A DNA stretch of 64,000 nucleotides, taken from the NCBI GenBank assembly GCA_018417955.1, contig JACTVC010000003.1, positions 1,240,001-1,304,000 of the forward strand, given 5' to 3'. The DNA is from Laccaria trichodermophora (Eukaryota > Basidiomycota > Agaricomycetes > Agaricales > Hydnangiaceae). Positions 1-12,114 of this stretch are shown piece by piece. Within the stretch, counting starts at the first letter, position 1; the number at the start of each line of letters is the position of its first letter. The notes beneath the pieces were generated by a model. That model ran no database searches and was not told the origin of the DNA. It was given only the letters and a program-made list of their open reading frames with translations. The translations under genes and the position numbers were made by a program.

Positions 1-1250
1 AGTACTGTGTGAGGCCTGTAGCGCACCTGGCTTTTGCTGCGTAGTTCAATGGTCGTTCTTGAAATTTCTTTTTTTGCGCTGGTCGTTCGTTACATGTACA
101 CTCATTACTACTCTACAACTTCTTGAGCCTCCGAGCCAAAAAATATTTTTGGAGATGCCATTCATAAAGCTCGTAAAGCTGTGGTCGGGTGAACATATTA
201 GCCGTCAACTTGAAATTCCAACGATCGGTGGGTTTTGGGCGCTAATCACCGGCAATCCGGTTTGTGTAAAGGCGGTATGTTTTCTTGCACAGCTAACACC
301 ATTGCAGATTCTATCTTTAACATACGGTTGACGTCGCGCTTTGAGAGGTGAGAAGGTAAAAAAGTGCGTCGGCGTGTCGCAAAGACCGCTGCGAGTGCTC
401 GGGTTAGCCTAAAATTGGCTTGCTTTCCTGTTCAAATGACGTTCGTCTTTTATGTTACTCCTTCCTGATTAAATGGAGTCCAAATATGATTTGGTGACAA
501 TAGCGATCCACTTGAATAAGATTAGGCCAATGCTCAGTAACGTGGAGGGAGCTCTAATTGAGTGGTATCAAGTCTTGGAAGACAATAAAGGATGGCAATT
601 GAATAGCGTTTATTGTTAACGCTCGAGATAGACAGATGAACACAGCGAACATTAGTATGTGGGCTTCAGTGGGTCGTTGTGGGTGATTTCTTTGTAATGT
701 GATCAGGCTCGGTCTTTCTGAAGACAGTCCTCTCGGTGGGCTGCACTTGTATAGCACACGTTTCCGCACCGCTTCATCCGAGAGATAGGGCTTGGAGCTT
801 GAGATGCCCGGGTAGCTACCGCGGTTCCCGAAGCGCGTTAGCACGGAAATGAGAAAGGAAGCCGATATAATGTTCGGTGTCTCAGCTTACGCCCACAGAC
901 AATAGCGACCCGTTATAACGTGGCAAAAAGTGGGAGCTGGCGACTTGTACGTATTAAGGCAACGGTCGCGAACTGTGCTCAGGTGGATCTACGGCTCAAG
1001 CAAGTTCTATGTGAGTCGGTCGATTTTGGAGTTGAGAGCGCTTCCCTGGGTACCATAAGCCGTCACGTATACGCCGATCCAAAAGGGATAGGGGACTTTA
1101 CAGCAGAACGAGTTACTGTTTTGGAGGAGTAATTGGCGGGAAGAATGGCATGTTTTTTGAGTCGGAATAGTCCAGAATAGAATGAATCTCGGGCGACTTC
1201 AGGGATTAGAGGAGAGTGCAATTGTTATGACCCAAATCGTACCACATTTA
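1..1250. other. Left edge, no gene recognised
   Basis: Only short open frames (the longest about 90 codons) occur here on either strand. None has a recognisable motif, a convincing start context or a chain of compatible splice sites. Base composition and CpG content look like normal genic DNA, unlike the CpG-poor domain that begins near 4730. The last part probably contains the upstream control region of the HMG-CoA synthase gene. Confidence 0.5.
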
Positions 1251-1296
1251 TTTTAGGGTTGATTTCGATTTATTTTCCTCGTCCCATAACAATTTG

Positions 1297-1303
1297 TATA
1301 TAA
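1297..1303 (+). promoter_or_regulatory. TATA box of HMG-CoA synthase gene
   Basis: A TATATAA heptamer lies 79 bp upstream of the HMG-CoA synthase start codon and is followed by a C/T-rich leader, a usual arrangement for strongly expressed fungal genes. I saw no obvious sterol-response element. Confidence 0.5.
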
Positions 1304-1381
1304 CCTGGCGACGAATGCAGGGACCCGACACCACCATTTCCTCTACCCACTTTCTTCCTCCTTGTTTCTTGCGCCTCCACC

Positions 1382-3037
1382 ATGACTATCCCTCTCGCCA
1401 CACCTGCCCTCGACATCGAACTCCCGCGTCCTAAAGACGTTGGTGTCCTTGCTATGGAGGTCTACTTCCCTCGTCGCGTGCGTCCCTCTTCGTGTCTTCG
1501 CCAGCGTCGACGTGTCATTAATTCACCGTTCATGCTCTAGTGTGTCTCAGAGAGTGACCTCGAAGTATTCGACGGCGTCTCAAAGGGAAAGTACACCATT
1601 GGTCTTGGCCAGGAGTACATGGCTTGGCCAGATGACCGCGAGGATATAAATTCCTTCGCGCTCAATGGTGACTATCTAGATCTATCTGTATGATATCCAT
1701 TCTCAAACCACTGCACGCTCAGCTGTCTCTGGTTTACTTGAAAAGTACAACATTGACCCCAAGTCCATTGGTCGCATCGACGTAGGTACAGAAACCCTCA
1801 TCGACAAATCAAAATCTGTGAAGACCACCCTTATGGACCTCTTCGCTGAGTCTGGGAACTTCGACATCGAGGGTATCGACTCTAAAAACGCGTGCTATGG
1901 TGGAACCGCCGCTCTCTTCAATGCCATTAATTGGGTTGAATCGAGCTCCTGGGACGGACGCAATGCTATCATTGTCGCTGGCGACATTGCCGTCTACGCC
2001 GAGGGTGCAGCTCGTCCTGCTGGTGGTGCTGGTGCTTGCGCCATCCTCATTGGGCCTAACGCCCCTGTTGTGTTCGAACGTGAGTTCCGCTGCTTAGCTT
2101 ATCGTTCCTCCTTGCTGACCATCTTCTCGCTATATAGCCATCCACGGAAGCTACATGGCGAACACTTACGACTTCTATAAGCCCAATTTGTCTTCCGAGT
2201 ACCCCGAGGTCGACGGCCCTGTCTCTGTTGTGACATATGTCGCCGCACTGGACGCGGCCTACAGTATATTCAGGGAAAAGGTCGGAAGAGCAGCAAAACG
2301 CGGTGTCGTCAATGGTCACGCTTCATCATCTGAGCCTGCGTTCTCTTTGGAGGATGTTGATTACGCCATCTTCCACAGCCCATATGGCAAGCAAGCTGTC
2401 AAAGGCCACGCCCGCTTGCTCTACAACGACTTCATCAGTAATCCAAAAGCTCCTCGCTTCGCCGGAATCCCTGATCCCGAATCACTTCTCTCTGCCACCC
2501 ATGCTGCATCACTGACTGACAAAAACGTCGAGAAGACCTTTGTTGCTGCATCAAAAGCATCATTCAAACAGAAATCTGATCCCGGCATGGCCTGCTCTCG
2601 CCGGTTGGGAAACATGTATACTGCTTCATTGTACGGCTGCCTGGCGTCATTGTTGGCCACCGTCGAGCCCGCACAGCTCAAGAACAAACGAGTCAGTTTG
2701 TTCTCGTTCGGCAGCGGTTGTGCTTCCAGCTTCTTCACCCTTCGTGTTAAAGGGGATACAAGTGAAATCAAGGAGAAGATGCAGTTGATTGAACGCCTCT
2801 CGACGATGAGCGTCGTTTCTCCTGAAGAGTTTGTTGCTGCGCTCGCTGTACGTGATCAACCTCTTTCTGTTCTTAGTCCGAAGCTTATCATTCTTTTAGC
2901 TCCGAGAGAAGAACCACAATGCGGCCAACTACACTCCCGAGGGTCTTGTGGAGAACATCTGGCCTGGAGCTTACTACCTGGACAGCGTCGATGCTAAATA
3001 CCGACGAAAATACGTCAGGGCTCCTCTCACTGCTTGA
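1382..3037 (+). CDS. ERG13: Hydroxymethylglutaryl-CoA synthase
   Basis: Condenses acetyl-CoA with acetoacetyl-CoA to HMG-CoA, an early step of the mevalonate/ergosterol pathway in the cytosol. The start is [20 protein letters not shown], in a C/A-rich leader behind a TATA box. At least four short introns are visible (for example 1478-1540 and 1668-1722). The joined protein is about 460 residues, the usual family length. Family signatures are all present: the catalytic Glu region [12 protein letters not shown], the nucleophilic Cys in [13 protein letters not shown], the active-site His region [16 protein letters not shown], and the C-terminal block GAYYLDSVD. Frames stay open across every exon, so the gene looks functional. 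The Rpp40-like gene follows on the same strand after about 180 bp. Confidence 0.95.
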
Positions 3038-3219
3038 ATATCAAGTTTTCTCTACTATACCCCATCGTATATCCCATCATCTTCGATCTTCCTGCATGTT
3101 TAAAAACTTTACTATCATTACTTGTAATTATTACTCGTCAAAATGGGTTGTATTTATATGCCTTAACCGTCGCCCCATTCATCGCAAGTCCCTATCGAGT
3201 CTTCACCCGCTCTGCTATC

Positions 3220-4729
3220 ATGAAACTGCCCTCGCCTGAAAAACGTCGTACGAGAATATCAACAGGGGTGTCGTCCGTTGAGAATGTCGCGTCTATCGCG
3301 TCAACACACCCCTTTACGCAGCAAGTACGTATTGGATATATCAATCATCTCATCATCCGCACTTACGTGCGCAGCTCGATCTCGTTTTTCCATCCGACCC
3401 CACGCTAGAGGCATCACTATTAAAACTCGAGACACAGTATGCAAAGGGGAAGACGACGCTCTCAAACGTGATCAACAGCGCTGATGTATTCGTCAACTCT
3501 GTCGAACCGGAATCGTTCGTTACACCCTGCCTTTCTACCCCTCTCATGGCGCTCAATGTAATTCTAGGACGGTGTTGATGCTGAGCACGAACGACGACGA
3601 CGATGTGTGGTGTATTGACCCTCGAGGTGTATTGACCTTATCCGTGGCGAAGGAGACGTACGAGCAACTTGGTCTCTTGGGGGATCCATTGCCGTTCAAG
3701 AATCATAAAGACCAGCATGGTGTGTTCCCTCCTCGCTCCACTCCGACCAAGAAATCATGTTCTGACGAATTCGCTCTGCTATGTCCAAGAACAGTTATCC
3801 ACCTCCCACTACAAAGAAATGCGGACTCTGCTAAGAACCTAGCTAAGCGAAAACGGGCGATCGAGGGTTGGGATAAAAGGAGAGAGGAACTGTGGGACGT
3901 GGTTTATTGTTCGAATTCATATGGTAAGCGACCTTACTCTATATATTCTTTTGTTTCGACTCATTGAGAGATGAATATGCTCAGAACTAAATTTGACGCC
4001 AGACTTTGTCCCAGAGGGTGGTCAAGTTTCCTATGTCCCTGTTTCCTGCGAACGAAGGGAGTTGAAGAACGTGCATATTCCATTGCCCAATATCAAACCA
4101 CGCCCTAAAGTCTCAAAGTCAGACGACGACGCGATGGATGAGTGGAATAGAGACGCCGGAGCCTTCTTCGAATGGGTAGGCTTAGCGTGTCTCGGGTCTC
4201 AAAGGTCGGAATTCATTTGTCTTTACCTCCGTCCTGTTTGACAATAAACTCAATTGAACCCCAGGCTCTCCGCGAACGATCGTGTGGACCCTTTTGTTGC
4301 GCTCTACGATCCTCCGAGCCCATCCCGGATCGGGAACGTCACCCACCTGTGTTGGCGAGGACTGCTGTCACCCAGTTTCGTACAACGGGTGCTTGAAGCT
4401 GCATTGTGAGTGACGCTCTTTGTATTCCTGCCCCTCTTTCCTGATCACGTTCCAGAAACATTGCAGATCCATCAAACAAGGATGCGCCGGGGCACCCCCC
4501 TTTTTTCTGTATCACTGCGCAAGGGATATCCAAATGTCCTGTCTCCTACATTCCTCGTAATCCAAGCCAAGGCAAAGCATTAAATTTGCCCAGTCCAGCG
4601 CAGCTTCCAAGGGCGGATGGAGAGGATACTTGGTGTCTGTTGGTCACCATCGTAGACGAAGGCAATCTTTCTGGTGTTCAATGCTCTATAGTTGAGAGTT
4701 TGGGCCAGTGGGATACACGGTGGGGGTAA
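3220..4729 (+). CDS. RNase P/MRP subunit, Rpp40-like
   Basis: Probable protein subunit of nuclear RNase P/RNase MRP, the ribonucleoproteins that trim tRNA 5' leaders and rRNA precursors. The start MKLPSPEKRRTRIST is the first ATG in a frame that splices cleanly (first intron begins GTACGT and ends GCAG before LDLVFPSDP). Features resembling Rpp40 are a central WCIDPRGVLTLSVAKETYEQ segment, then EWVGLACLG, and a C-terminal ITAQGISKCPVSY block followed by GEDTWCLLVTI. The last block parallels the end of animal Rpp40. Several short introns interrupt the gene, including one after DQHG and one after RVLEAA. Assignment rests on remembered family patterns, not a search. CpG content is normal up to the stop codon and then collapses, so the gene marks the left border of the CpG-poor domain. 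Confidence 0.7.
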
Positions 4730-4813
4730 TTGATGCTCTTGACCTCATGAAGGCATGCTCACTCAGGTAGTTTGTCGAAAAAAATATCACTGATTAATCC
4801 CTATCATACTCAG

Positions 4814-5315
4814 CAGAGCTGCTCTGGAATTCATTGTGTGCTGCAGGTTATGCACCTGAGACCAAAGGAGAAGTTCTTCCTCAAGAGCAGTTGGTTAAAC
4901 ATTGGAATTGACTAGATTCAGGCAGTGTTCTGGGAAAGATAGAGACACTGACTCCTTGTGTGAGTGACACATTTCAACTGCCCTGGCCAACTGTCTACAG
5001 GATTCTTTGTACCAATTCAAACTTCACTAGTTATCAAGGACAGCAGAGGTCAACTCATCAACAATCCGGGATACCCTCTCTTTCCCTTGTTTAATGAGTT
5101 CCAAATGGGAAATGGCATTGCTTGGACCACAAAGATAACTCTACAGCACCTGTGGAAACTTGAAAACAGGAAAGGTTAATGGAATTTAGTATCCTAGACT
5201 TTGTGTTTTAAAATGACACAATCTTTTTTAGAACAGTGGTCAAAGGTATCCTGATAGTGGTAGAGACATGTATTACATGTGGAAAGATGTTTATAAAGCT
5301 AAATTAAATGAATGA
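4814..5315 (+). pseudogene. CpG-depleted gene fragment, plus strand, unrecognised
   Basis: Three stretches read as protein and are joined by plausible GT-AG introns. The first starts AELLWNSLCAAGYAPETKGE (about 4813-4917). The second contains LVIKDSRGQLINNPGYPLF (about 5000-5172). The third contains NSGQRYPDSGRDMYYMWKDV and ends in TGA at 5313-5315. Composition looks coding, with mixed polar and aromatic residues, but I do not recognise the family. No start codon in frame is visible before the first exon; an in-frame TGA lies just upstream, so the 5' part is missing or sits in an unseen exon. The region has almost no CpG. It is convergent with the next fragment. It may be a decaying host or mobile-element gene. 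Confidence 0.4.
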
Positions 5316-5939
5316 GAGAAAAACATTGAAAAGCTTTAGGGTCAGAGACTCACAAAGACAATTTTCCTGAGCAATCTTTACAAGTGCATGTTTTTGATCC
5401 TGGGTTTTGAGATGACAGACCTCCTTAATGGCAGTTTTAATCTTCATTAAGTCACCAGACAAGTTGAGCTTTTGAATGGCTAATTTGAAGGGGGTTGCAG
5501 ATGCTGAAGGATTCTGTTTCCACAGAAAATATGAATGCTCTGCAATGATAGCTGTGGCTGAACAGTAAAATAGTAGTTATGATGGAGTGGTCAGCAATGA
5601 GAGTACACACCAATATATAGAAAGGCAATATCCTCAAAGGTTTTGGTATCGCCAATCTAGGTAGAATTGGATTCTAGTCAGGAGGCTGAATAACATTGAC
5701 ATAGTGAAGGTTTACAAAAGGCCAGTCTTGATATTTGGGGACATCATTCACCTAGAGATAGTGATTGATTCAGTCAATGCAAATTAATTGTAATTCTTAA
5801 AAAAGGGTAAATTGGAAGTGAATATAAAAATACTTACAGACTATTTGAAGAAGTACTGTTGCGTACAAGTTATGCTGAAAAATCTACAACTGAACTCACA
5901 ATCTCATCATTCTTAGTAAAATGAAATGTGAAGAAGGCT
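5304..5939 (-). pseudogene. CpG-depleted gene fragment, minus strand, unrecognised
   Basis: Minus-strand pieces look like exons. One contains FTFHFTKNDEIVSSVVDFSA (about 5930-5870) and is interrupted by a stop, with sense continuing in a neighbouring frame. One contains VNDVPKYQDWPFVNLHYV behind a TCTCTAG acceptor (about 5752-5675). One runs from an acceptor at 5540 and contains PFKLAIQKLNLSGDLMKIK, staying open to TAA at 5304-5306. The pieces are compatible with one spliced gene that has taken at least one damaging change. I cannot name the family. Its 5' side abuts the 70-bp array, whose units carry splice-like signals on this same strand. Confidence 0.35.
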
Positions 5940-5940
5940 C

Positions 5941-7548
5941 AGACTTACAAGCTATTTAAAACACAGGCCATGCTGTTGTGAGCAACAAGCAGGAAGGGCC
6001 AGCCAAATGCTGACTTACATCCTGTTGAAAACCCAGAGCATCAGCAACAAGCAGGGAGGGCCAGCCAGATGCTGACTTACATCCTGTTCAAAACCCAGAG
6101 CATGCACTTGTGAGCAACAAGCAGAAAGGGCTAGCCAGATGCTGACTTACAGTCTGTTCAAAACCAAGAGCATGCATGTGTCAGCAACAAGCAGGAAGGG
6201 CTAGCCAGATGACTTACATCCTGTTCAAAACCCAGAGCATGCTCTTGTCAGCAACAAGCAGGAAGAGCCAGCCAGATGCTGACTTACATGCTGTTCAAAA
6301 CCCAGAGCATGCTCTTGTCAGCAACAAGCAGAAAGGGCCAGCCAGATGCTGACTTACAAGCTGTTCAAAACCCAGAGCATGCTCTTGTCAGCAACAAGCA
6401 GGAAGGGCCAACCAGATGCTGACTTACAGCCTGTTGAAAACCCAGCATACTCTTGTGAGCAACAAGCAGAAGGGCCAGCCAGATGCTGACTTACATCCTG
6501 TTCAAAACCCAGAGTATGCTCTTGTGAGCAACAAGTGGGAAGGGCCAGCCAGGTGCTGACTTACAGCCTATTGAAAACCCAGCATGCTCTTGTGAGCAAC
6601 AAGCAGGAAGGGCCAGCCAGATGCTGACTTACATGCTGTTCAAAACCCAGAGCATGCTCTTGTCAGCAAGGAGCAGGAAGGGCCAGCCAGATGCTGACTT
6701 ACATGCTGTTCAAAATCCAGAGCATGCTCTTGTCAGCAACATGCAGGAAGGGCCAGCCAGATGCTGACTTACAAGCTGTTCAAAACCCAGAGCATGCTCT
6801 TGTCACCAACATGCAGGAAGAGCCAGCCAGATGCTGACTTACAAGCTGTTCAAAACCCAGAGCATGCTCTTGTCAGCAACAAGCAGGAAGAGCCAGCCAG
6901 ATGCTGACTTACAATCTGTTCAAAACCCAGAGCATGCTTTTGTCAGCAACATGCAGGAAGGGCCAGCCAGATGCTGACTTACAGTCTGTTTAAAACCCAG
7001 AGCATGCACTTGTCAGTAACATGCTGGAAGGGCCAGCCAGATGCTGACTTACATGCTGTTCAAAATCCAGAGCATGCACTTGTCAGCAACAAGCAGGAAG
7101 GGCCAGCCAGATGCTGACTTACAATCTGTTCAAAACCCAGAGCATGCTCTTGTCAGAAATATGCAGGAAGGGCCAGCCAGATGCTGACTTACATCCTGTT
7201 AAAAACCCAGAGCATGCTCTTGTGAGCAACAAGCAGGAAGGGCCAGCCAGATGCTGACTTACATGCTGTTCAAAACCCAGAGCATGCTCTTGTCAGCAAC
7301 AAGCAGGAAGGGCCAGCCAGATGCTGACTTACATGCTGTTCAAAATCCAGAGCATGCTCTTGTCAGCAACATGCAGGAAGAGCCAGCCAGATGCTGACTT
7401 ACAGTCTGTTCAAAACCCAGAGCATGCACTTGTCAGTAACATGCTGGAAGGGCCAGCCAGATGCTGACTTACAAGCTGTTCAAAACCCAGAGAACACTCT
7501 TATGAGCAACAAGCAGGGAGGGCCACCCAGATGCTGACTTACATCCTG
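5941..7548. repeat. 70-bp tandem array, left part (about 24 units)
   Basis: About 24 head-to-tail units repeat with a 70-bp period; for example AAGCAGGAAG-like blocks recur at 6601, 6671, 6741, 7441 and 7511. Most units are near-identical, while the first few at the left edge are more degenerate and some are a few bases short. On the plus strand a unit reads ACTTAC, then ANN, then CTGTTCAAAACCCAG, and so on. The two N positions vary far more than their surroundings (AG, TC, GT, TG, GC and AT all occur). On the minus strand the unit runs GTAAGT, CTGAC, CAG like an intron. No CpG is seen in the array. It is cut at 7548 by the Plavaka element and resumes at 19807. Confidence 0.95.
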
Positions 7549-7564
7549 CATCAGGAAAACGGTC
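7549..7564 (+). repeat. Left terminal inverted repeat
   Basis: The element begins CATCAGGAAAACGGTC directly after the truncated 70-bp unit. It matches the inverted right end at 15 of 16 positions. Just inside lie short motifs of the type GTAGGTC (near 7620 and 7650), which recur inverted near the other end. Confidence 0.9.
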
Positions 7565-7782
7565 TGAGCTCGTAGTTTGGTCTTGTTTATGTAGACAAGG
7601 TACTCCCCATAGGTGACTGTAGGTCGCCGCCAACCTTGGTAAACTACGGTAGGTCTGATTGGTTAGAATAGAGCAAGTTCAAATATATGTAAGAATGTGT
7701 AGTATACAATGAATGTGAACTGGTCAATGATGTCATAATCTTAGAGCATTTACAGATAAGTTACCGGATATGACATCATACG

Positions 7783-10700
7783 CTAGCGAAAGTTCTGATC
7801 CTCATAAAACGTGGACAGATCAATGTACTTGTTGAGAGAGAAATGCTTGCAGTTGTCGAGAATTTCGAGATGGGTCCATTTGGCAGGGTAGAACTTGGTG
7901 CCAAATTTCGGAATGAGGTAGCAGCTCGAGACAAGATCACGGATGGGAACGATTTCAGCGACAGGGCGGCCGCGGGCAGATGAGCGTGTAACGGAATAGA
8001 GGCCGGAGTCGGGATCAGGAGCTCGGAGAGGGTTAAACCACTCGATGTAAGCAAGGAACTTGGGAATAGAATGGTTGTGACGAAGATGATCTGGGAGCAC
8101 AAAGAACATGCGCACTTGCGCTACCCGAAGGCCTGTGAAAACGAAAATGTGAGCTGACGATGTTTGTGAAGGATGAAGGTGGCCGCACCTTCCAAGTAGG
8201 TCCCCTTGGTGACCTCATTCCTGGCTTCACCCTTGGCCCTAACCAAAACGATGTCAAAGCTTGCCGCAGAGTCTTTCCGAGGTCCAGGGATCAACGGCAC
8301 TGCATGAATGCGTTGCAGGATATTGCTGCGCCCCGTAGCAGGGAGGTCGTGTAAATGAATGGATAGACGTTTGAAGGTGTCGAATCGATCAGTTGGGTTG
8401 GGGAGGATTGGTTGTTGAGGAGGTGGGAAGTGACGTCGAATAAACGTTGTAAGAGCAGGAAGGAAGTCGGTTGCATGAAAGCGATTGACGATGTCCTCAA
8501 GATTGACTAAGGGGAAACTGGGCTTGACTGGAAGATGGTGGGTGATGGGTAGGTCGTTGTTGGATGTCGGTTCATCGTCGTTGATGTTGTCAACCGTGGG
8601 GTCGATGTCACTTGTGTGACTGGTCCCTTCAAAGCTGTCACCAATCTCCTCATCATCGCTTTCCAGGTCGTCTAACTCCTCAAAAGCCAGTCGAGGTATG
8701 CTCTGAAACGTTCCGTTGCTTCCCGGCGGTCAAGCCACTTTGTCATCTGTGCCACAAAGTCACGCTTGTTGCTTGCTCGATAACCATCTTTCGCGAAATC
8801 GATGTGGAGCCGTTCGGACCACTCTGTGTTGAAACCATCGGCAGAGCCTTGTGACTTGATGGCCTCGACGTAGTGAATCATTTGATGAAGCTTTGGTATG
8901 TTGAAGTTCTCTCGAATGCCTTGCCGTATGAAAACATCCTTATTTTTGTGGAACATCTTCAGTGCGTCCTGCAGCGCGTTCAGGGTTTCCGTGGTATGTA
9001 CTTGCAGGCGAGCGTAATAGATAAAATCGATGACCACCCTTGCTGTTCGCAGGACCTGAGGTTGCACCGCTCCCACAAGAAGACCTACAAACACGCGCTG
9101 CATCTCTTTATGCTCAGTGCCCGTCCACTGCGACACACGTGAGATCCCGTTCTTGAAGTGCCGAAGACCAGGATAGCCTGGCATGCTACGGAATCTTTCA
9201 TCCAACTCAGCTTCTCCCACCACCTCAACACACCATTTGACCAAGTGATCGTGGAACACGCCTTTGTGAAGTTGGTGGAGAAGATCAGGCGTGAAACACG
9301 AGAAGATGTCGCTATGTGGAAGGTTCGCCCAGAACGGCTCCCAAACTGGACGTATCCCCTCATCATTGAATTCTGGAACCCGTCGCCCAGATGCCTTGTG
9401 CTTGAGCATGACTTTGGTATGCTCCTCGTCACGTAACAATGACTGGACAAATGACCCTCTGTCTCCAGGTGCCACCAAACACTTCGGACAGTAACTCTCC
9501 TTGCAGCATGCCACCAAGCACTGCTCTGGAAAGTCCGCGACATATGCAGCCAAGAGAGGGAAGACTCGACGAATGAAGCCATCCGCGCAAACAACGTCCA
9601 CACCATCTTTGCCTGCCTCGACAATTGGGCTTAGGATTTGGGTCATGCAGTAGTGGAACAGGCGGTAACCCTCCTCTGAGCGTGAGGCATCGGTGTAGTT
9701 GTCTAGCTTGGCGACAGGAAGGTACCCGATGAGGACAGTCGCATGGGCAGTGGGCTTACGGCGCTTGTCTTTCTCTATGTTGCCGATGGTCAAATATACC
9801 GGCCACGCCTTCTTGTCTCCTCGGAAAGTGGACAAGTGTGTTTTGTCAGTCGAAAGAATGATCGCCGCAATTGTTGATCCAATAGGTAATTTTTTCTGAT
9901 CAGTCGGTGAGATATTTGTTTGAGCGTTCTTTCAAACACACTGACCTGAGTGTCCCACCACCAGCTGGCTGTCCACATCTCATCATACACCCTGTTCTTT
10001 CCCTCACGATCTGTGTACGCTCATTCAGGTGCGTATTGCAATGCATCTCTGAAAGACTCATTCCCCATTAATTCTTTTATGACCTCAACAGGATTCCATC
10101 GCCAAAGTTCAAGCTTCTCTGGGGGCATGGGCTTCCCATCGTTATTGGTGCGGTTCCCTGGTGCGGTAACAATGTCACATATCCATCGATCCCTGTGTGT
10201 GGGTAGGGCATCGATCTTTTTTAGAAAATTGCGGTTGCTGTTGTAAGACGGCTTTGTTCGATCCCGTGTCTATGTTCACTCTACCATGAGAATCTGTCAG
10301 AAACATTCACACAGAAAACGTACAATAGGCAGCTTGAGGTAAGCATCTGATTGTTTCTGTCCCACATTTCGTAGCAGCCATTGCGCTAATTCCCATTCTG
10401 CTTCATCAGCAAAGGGCCCCCAAATCGAGTCACCATCTCGCTCCTGCTGTTGGCGTATTGACTCAAACAATGGAGTTCCTGTTCCCCAGGTAGCCCCCGC
10501 TTTTTCATTCTCTGGATAAACTTCAATGTAGCGGAATTCACGCGTTGAGCGAGGGATGGCATCCTCGTCTTTGACCTCCTCGACGGTAGTGTGTCGCGAT
10601 GTCGTTGGTGGAGGGCCTTCATCTGACCGAGTCTCTTGGGCCCTAGGTGTCAGGTCGCCAACAGTGTCAAGGTCTTGGTCGAGTTGAACCTCTTCGTTTG

Positions 10701-11004
10701 GAGGGGAGGTAGGGCCAGCATCAGTAAGGTGGTCCTCTGTTGTTTGAACGGCCTCTTCATCTGTCTGACCAGGTAGTTCTCTCCAGATATTTGCCACATA
10801 AGATCCAAACTCAGCTTGACGTGCTTGATTACAGGCAGGTGTGTTGTAGACATGTTTGTGCAATCCTGGAACGCTCAGGAAGGGCCCTTTGCCACAGAAG
10901 CCGCACACGGTCGATACCGAAATGGGAGTTTGGTTGGGTGAGGCAGAGCGTTCAGCTACAGCCCTCCTTAATCGTGTTTGGCGGATACGGGGAGCGGTCG
11001 ACAT
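7783..11004 (-). pseudogene. Plavaka transposase, damaged
   Basis: Read from 11004 downward, the protein starts MSTAPRIRQTRLRRAV. A C2H2-like finger follows (CGFCGKGPFLSVPGLHKH with a later Cys), then an acidic linker, the block GKPMPPEKLELWRWNPVEV, the WWWDTQ motif, and the catalytic core [20 protein letters not shown] with CADG and [10 protein letters not shown]. The core continues through [17 protein letters not shown] to the C-terminal RVAQVRMFFVLPDHLR region. Introns at 10270-10323 and 9896-9945 splice in frame. Two lesions are visible: an in-frame TGA at 10021-10023, consistent with CGA changed to TGA at a CpG, and a frame change near 8672-8690, after which sense continues in another frame ([11 protein letters not shown]). 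A further doubtful join lies near 8130. The copy is probably not autonomous. Plavaka transposases are abundant in Agaricomycetes. Confidence 0.85.
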
Positions 11005-11305
11005 GTTCAATGAGGTCTCAGGTCTGTCGGTCAAAGGAATAAAATTTTCTCAACTTATCTATCGCAGATGTTTTACTTGTTCATTCTCCCACGTTTTATA
11101 TGTCAGCTGAACCACTCTCCGATCTTTTATATGGTCGGCTGAATTGTCACGTTACGAGCGCGTTTCAAATCGTGTCATTGTCGTCCTTGTTGATTTTTCG
11201 GAAAATCAACACTGCCACCCGATTCTCCTATTAAACCACGATGACCACCTCACTCAAAATCCTGTGTGCTATCGCTTCCTCCCCCCAGATTGCAACACTA
11301 TAACC

Positions 11306-11563
11306 TGTAATCCTGGTGGATTACGACTTCGGCGTATTGGACGCATTGGATGCATGTTTGGATCTTTGTTTGGCATCACCCTCTACGTTATATTTGGACT
11401 CCACGCACATACGTGCTCTCTCTCTCTCGTACCACCACCTTACCTTCTTTCTCTCCACACCGTACCTTTTCTCTTTCATATCCAGAATCATATACGCGGT
11501 TAACTTCTGTTGACGTGCTCTGTGAGTAGTGTGATCTATCCCTTTATAGGGGATAGATTTCCA
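11306..11563 (+). repeat. 5' LTR
   Basis: 258 bp, TG...CA ends. It contains a CT-rich run (CTCTCTCTCTC) and, close to the 3' end, a CCCTTTATAGGGG segment that includes a TATA-like core. A primer-binding site complementary to a common initiator tRNA was not evident right after it. Confidence 0.95.
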
Positions 11564-12114
11564 CTTTTTTTGAAGTTTCGCCGCCATTATCGGTTCTGAT
11601 GCACACAACAATGCGCATATAGTCACCGCCTTATCTTGGGCTGAGATTTAGCCATCGTTTGGCGCGTGTACACGCCGTTTTTGTACGTCAACCATTATAC
11701 CTCGTTGTCTACGACACGAGAATCTGAATAACCGCATATATCCAGTGGAGGATAATTTTTATCTGTACCACCTCGCCGCCTACGTCCGTGAGCTCCTTCA
11801 AGGACTCAGTCTATCCACCGTCAATCACGCCGTCTTCTGCAACACTGGAACCACCGCGATTTACTCGTACTACCGCTTCTGCACAACAGCTCCCCATCCT
11901 CGACAGTCTGGTAGCTCCTGCACGTGTTAGAAATAACCGCCAAGTTTCGCAGCAGACGTCAGGTTCGGTCTCATTATCTGCATTTCAGCAACCTTCTCTG
12001 TCATCCCTTTCATCACCACCATCCTCCCCATCTTCTACAACGTCTTTTCAACTCTCATCAGACTCATCCGACGACACAAAAAGCGCATATATTCAACCAA
12101 AAACGAAAAATACG

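Noticed and set aside
5941..7548. CRISPR-like array
   Set aside because: Units are directly abutting with a 2-3 nt variable spacer only, in a eukaryotic intron-rich genome; no spacers of CRISPR length.
8130..8160. 26-nt intron near the transposase C-terminus
   Set aside because: GTCAGC to CACAG would rejoin the frame but is shorter than usual fungal introns; more likely another lesion or a misread join.
9085..9624. 179-codon minus-strand frame
   Set aside because: It overlaps the Plavaka catalytic core in another frame and has no family features of its own.
11564..11640. tRNA primer-binding site of the LTR element
   Set aside because: No clear complement to a common fungal tRNA 3' end directly after the 5' LTR; not called.
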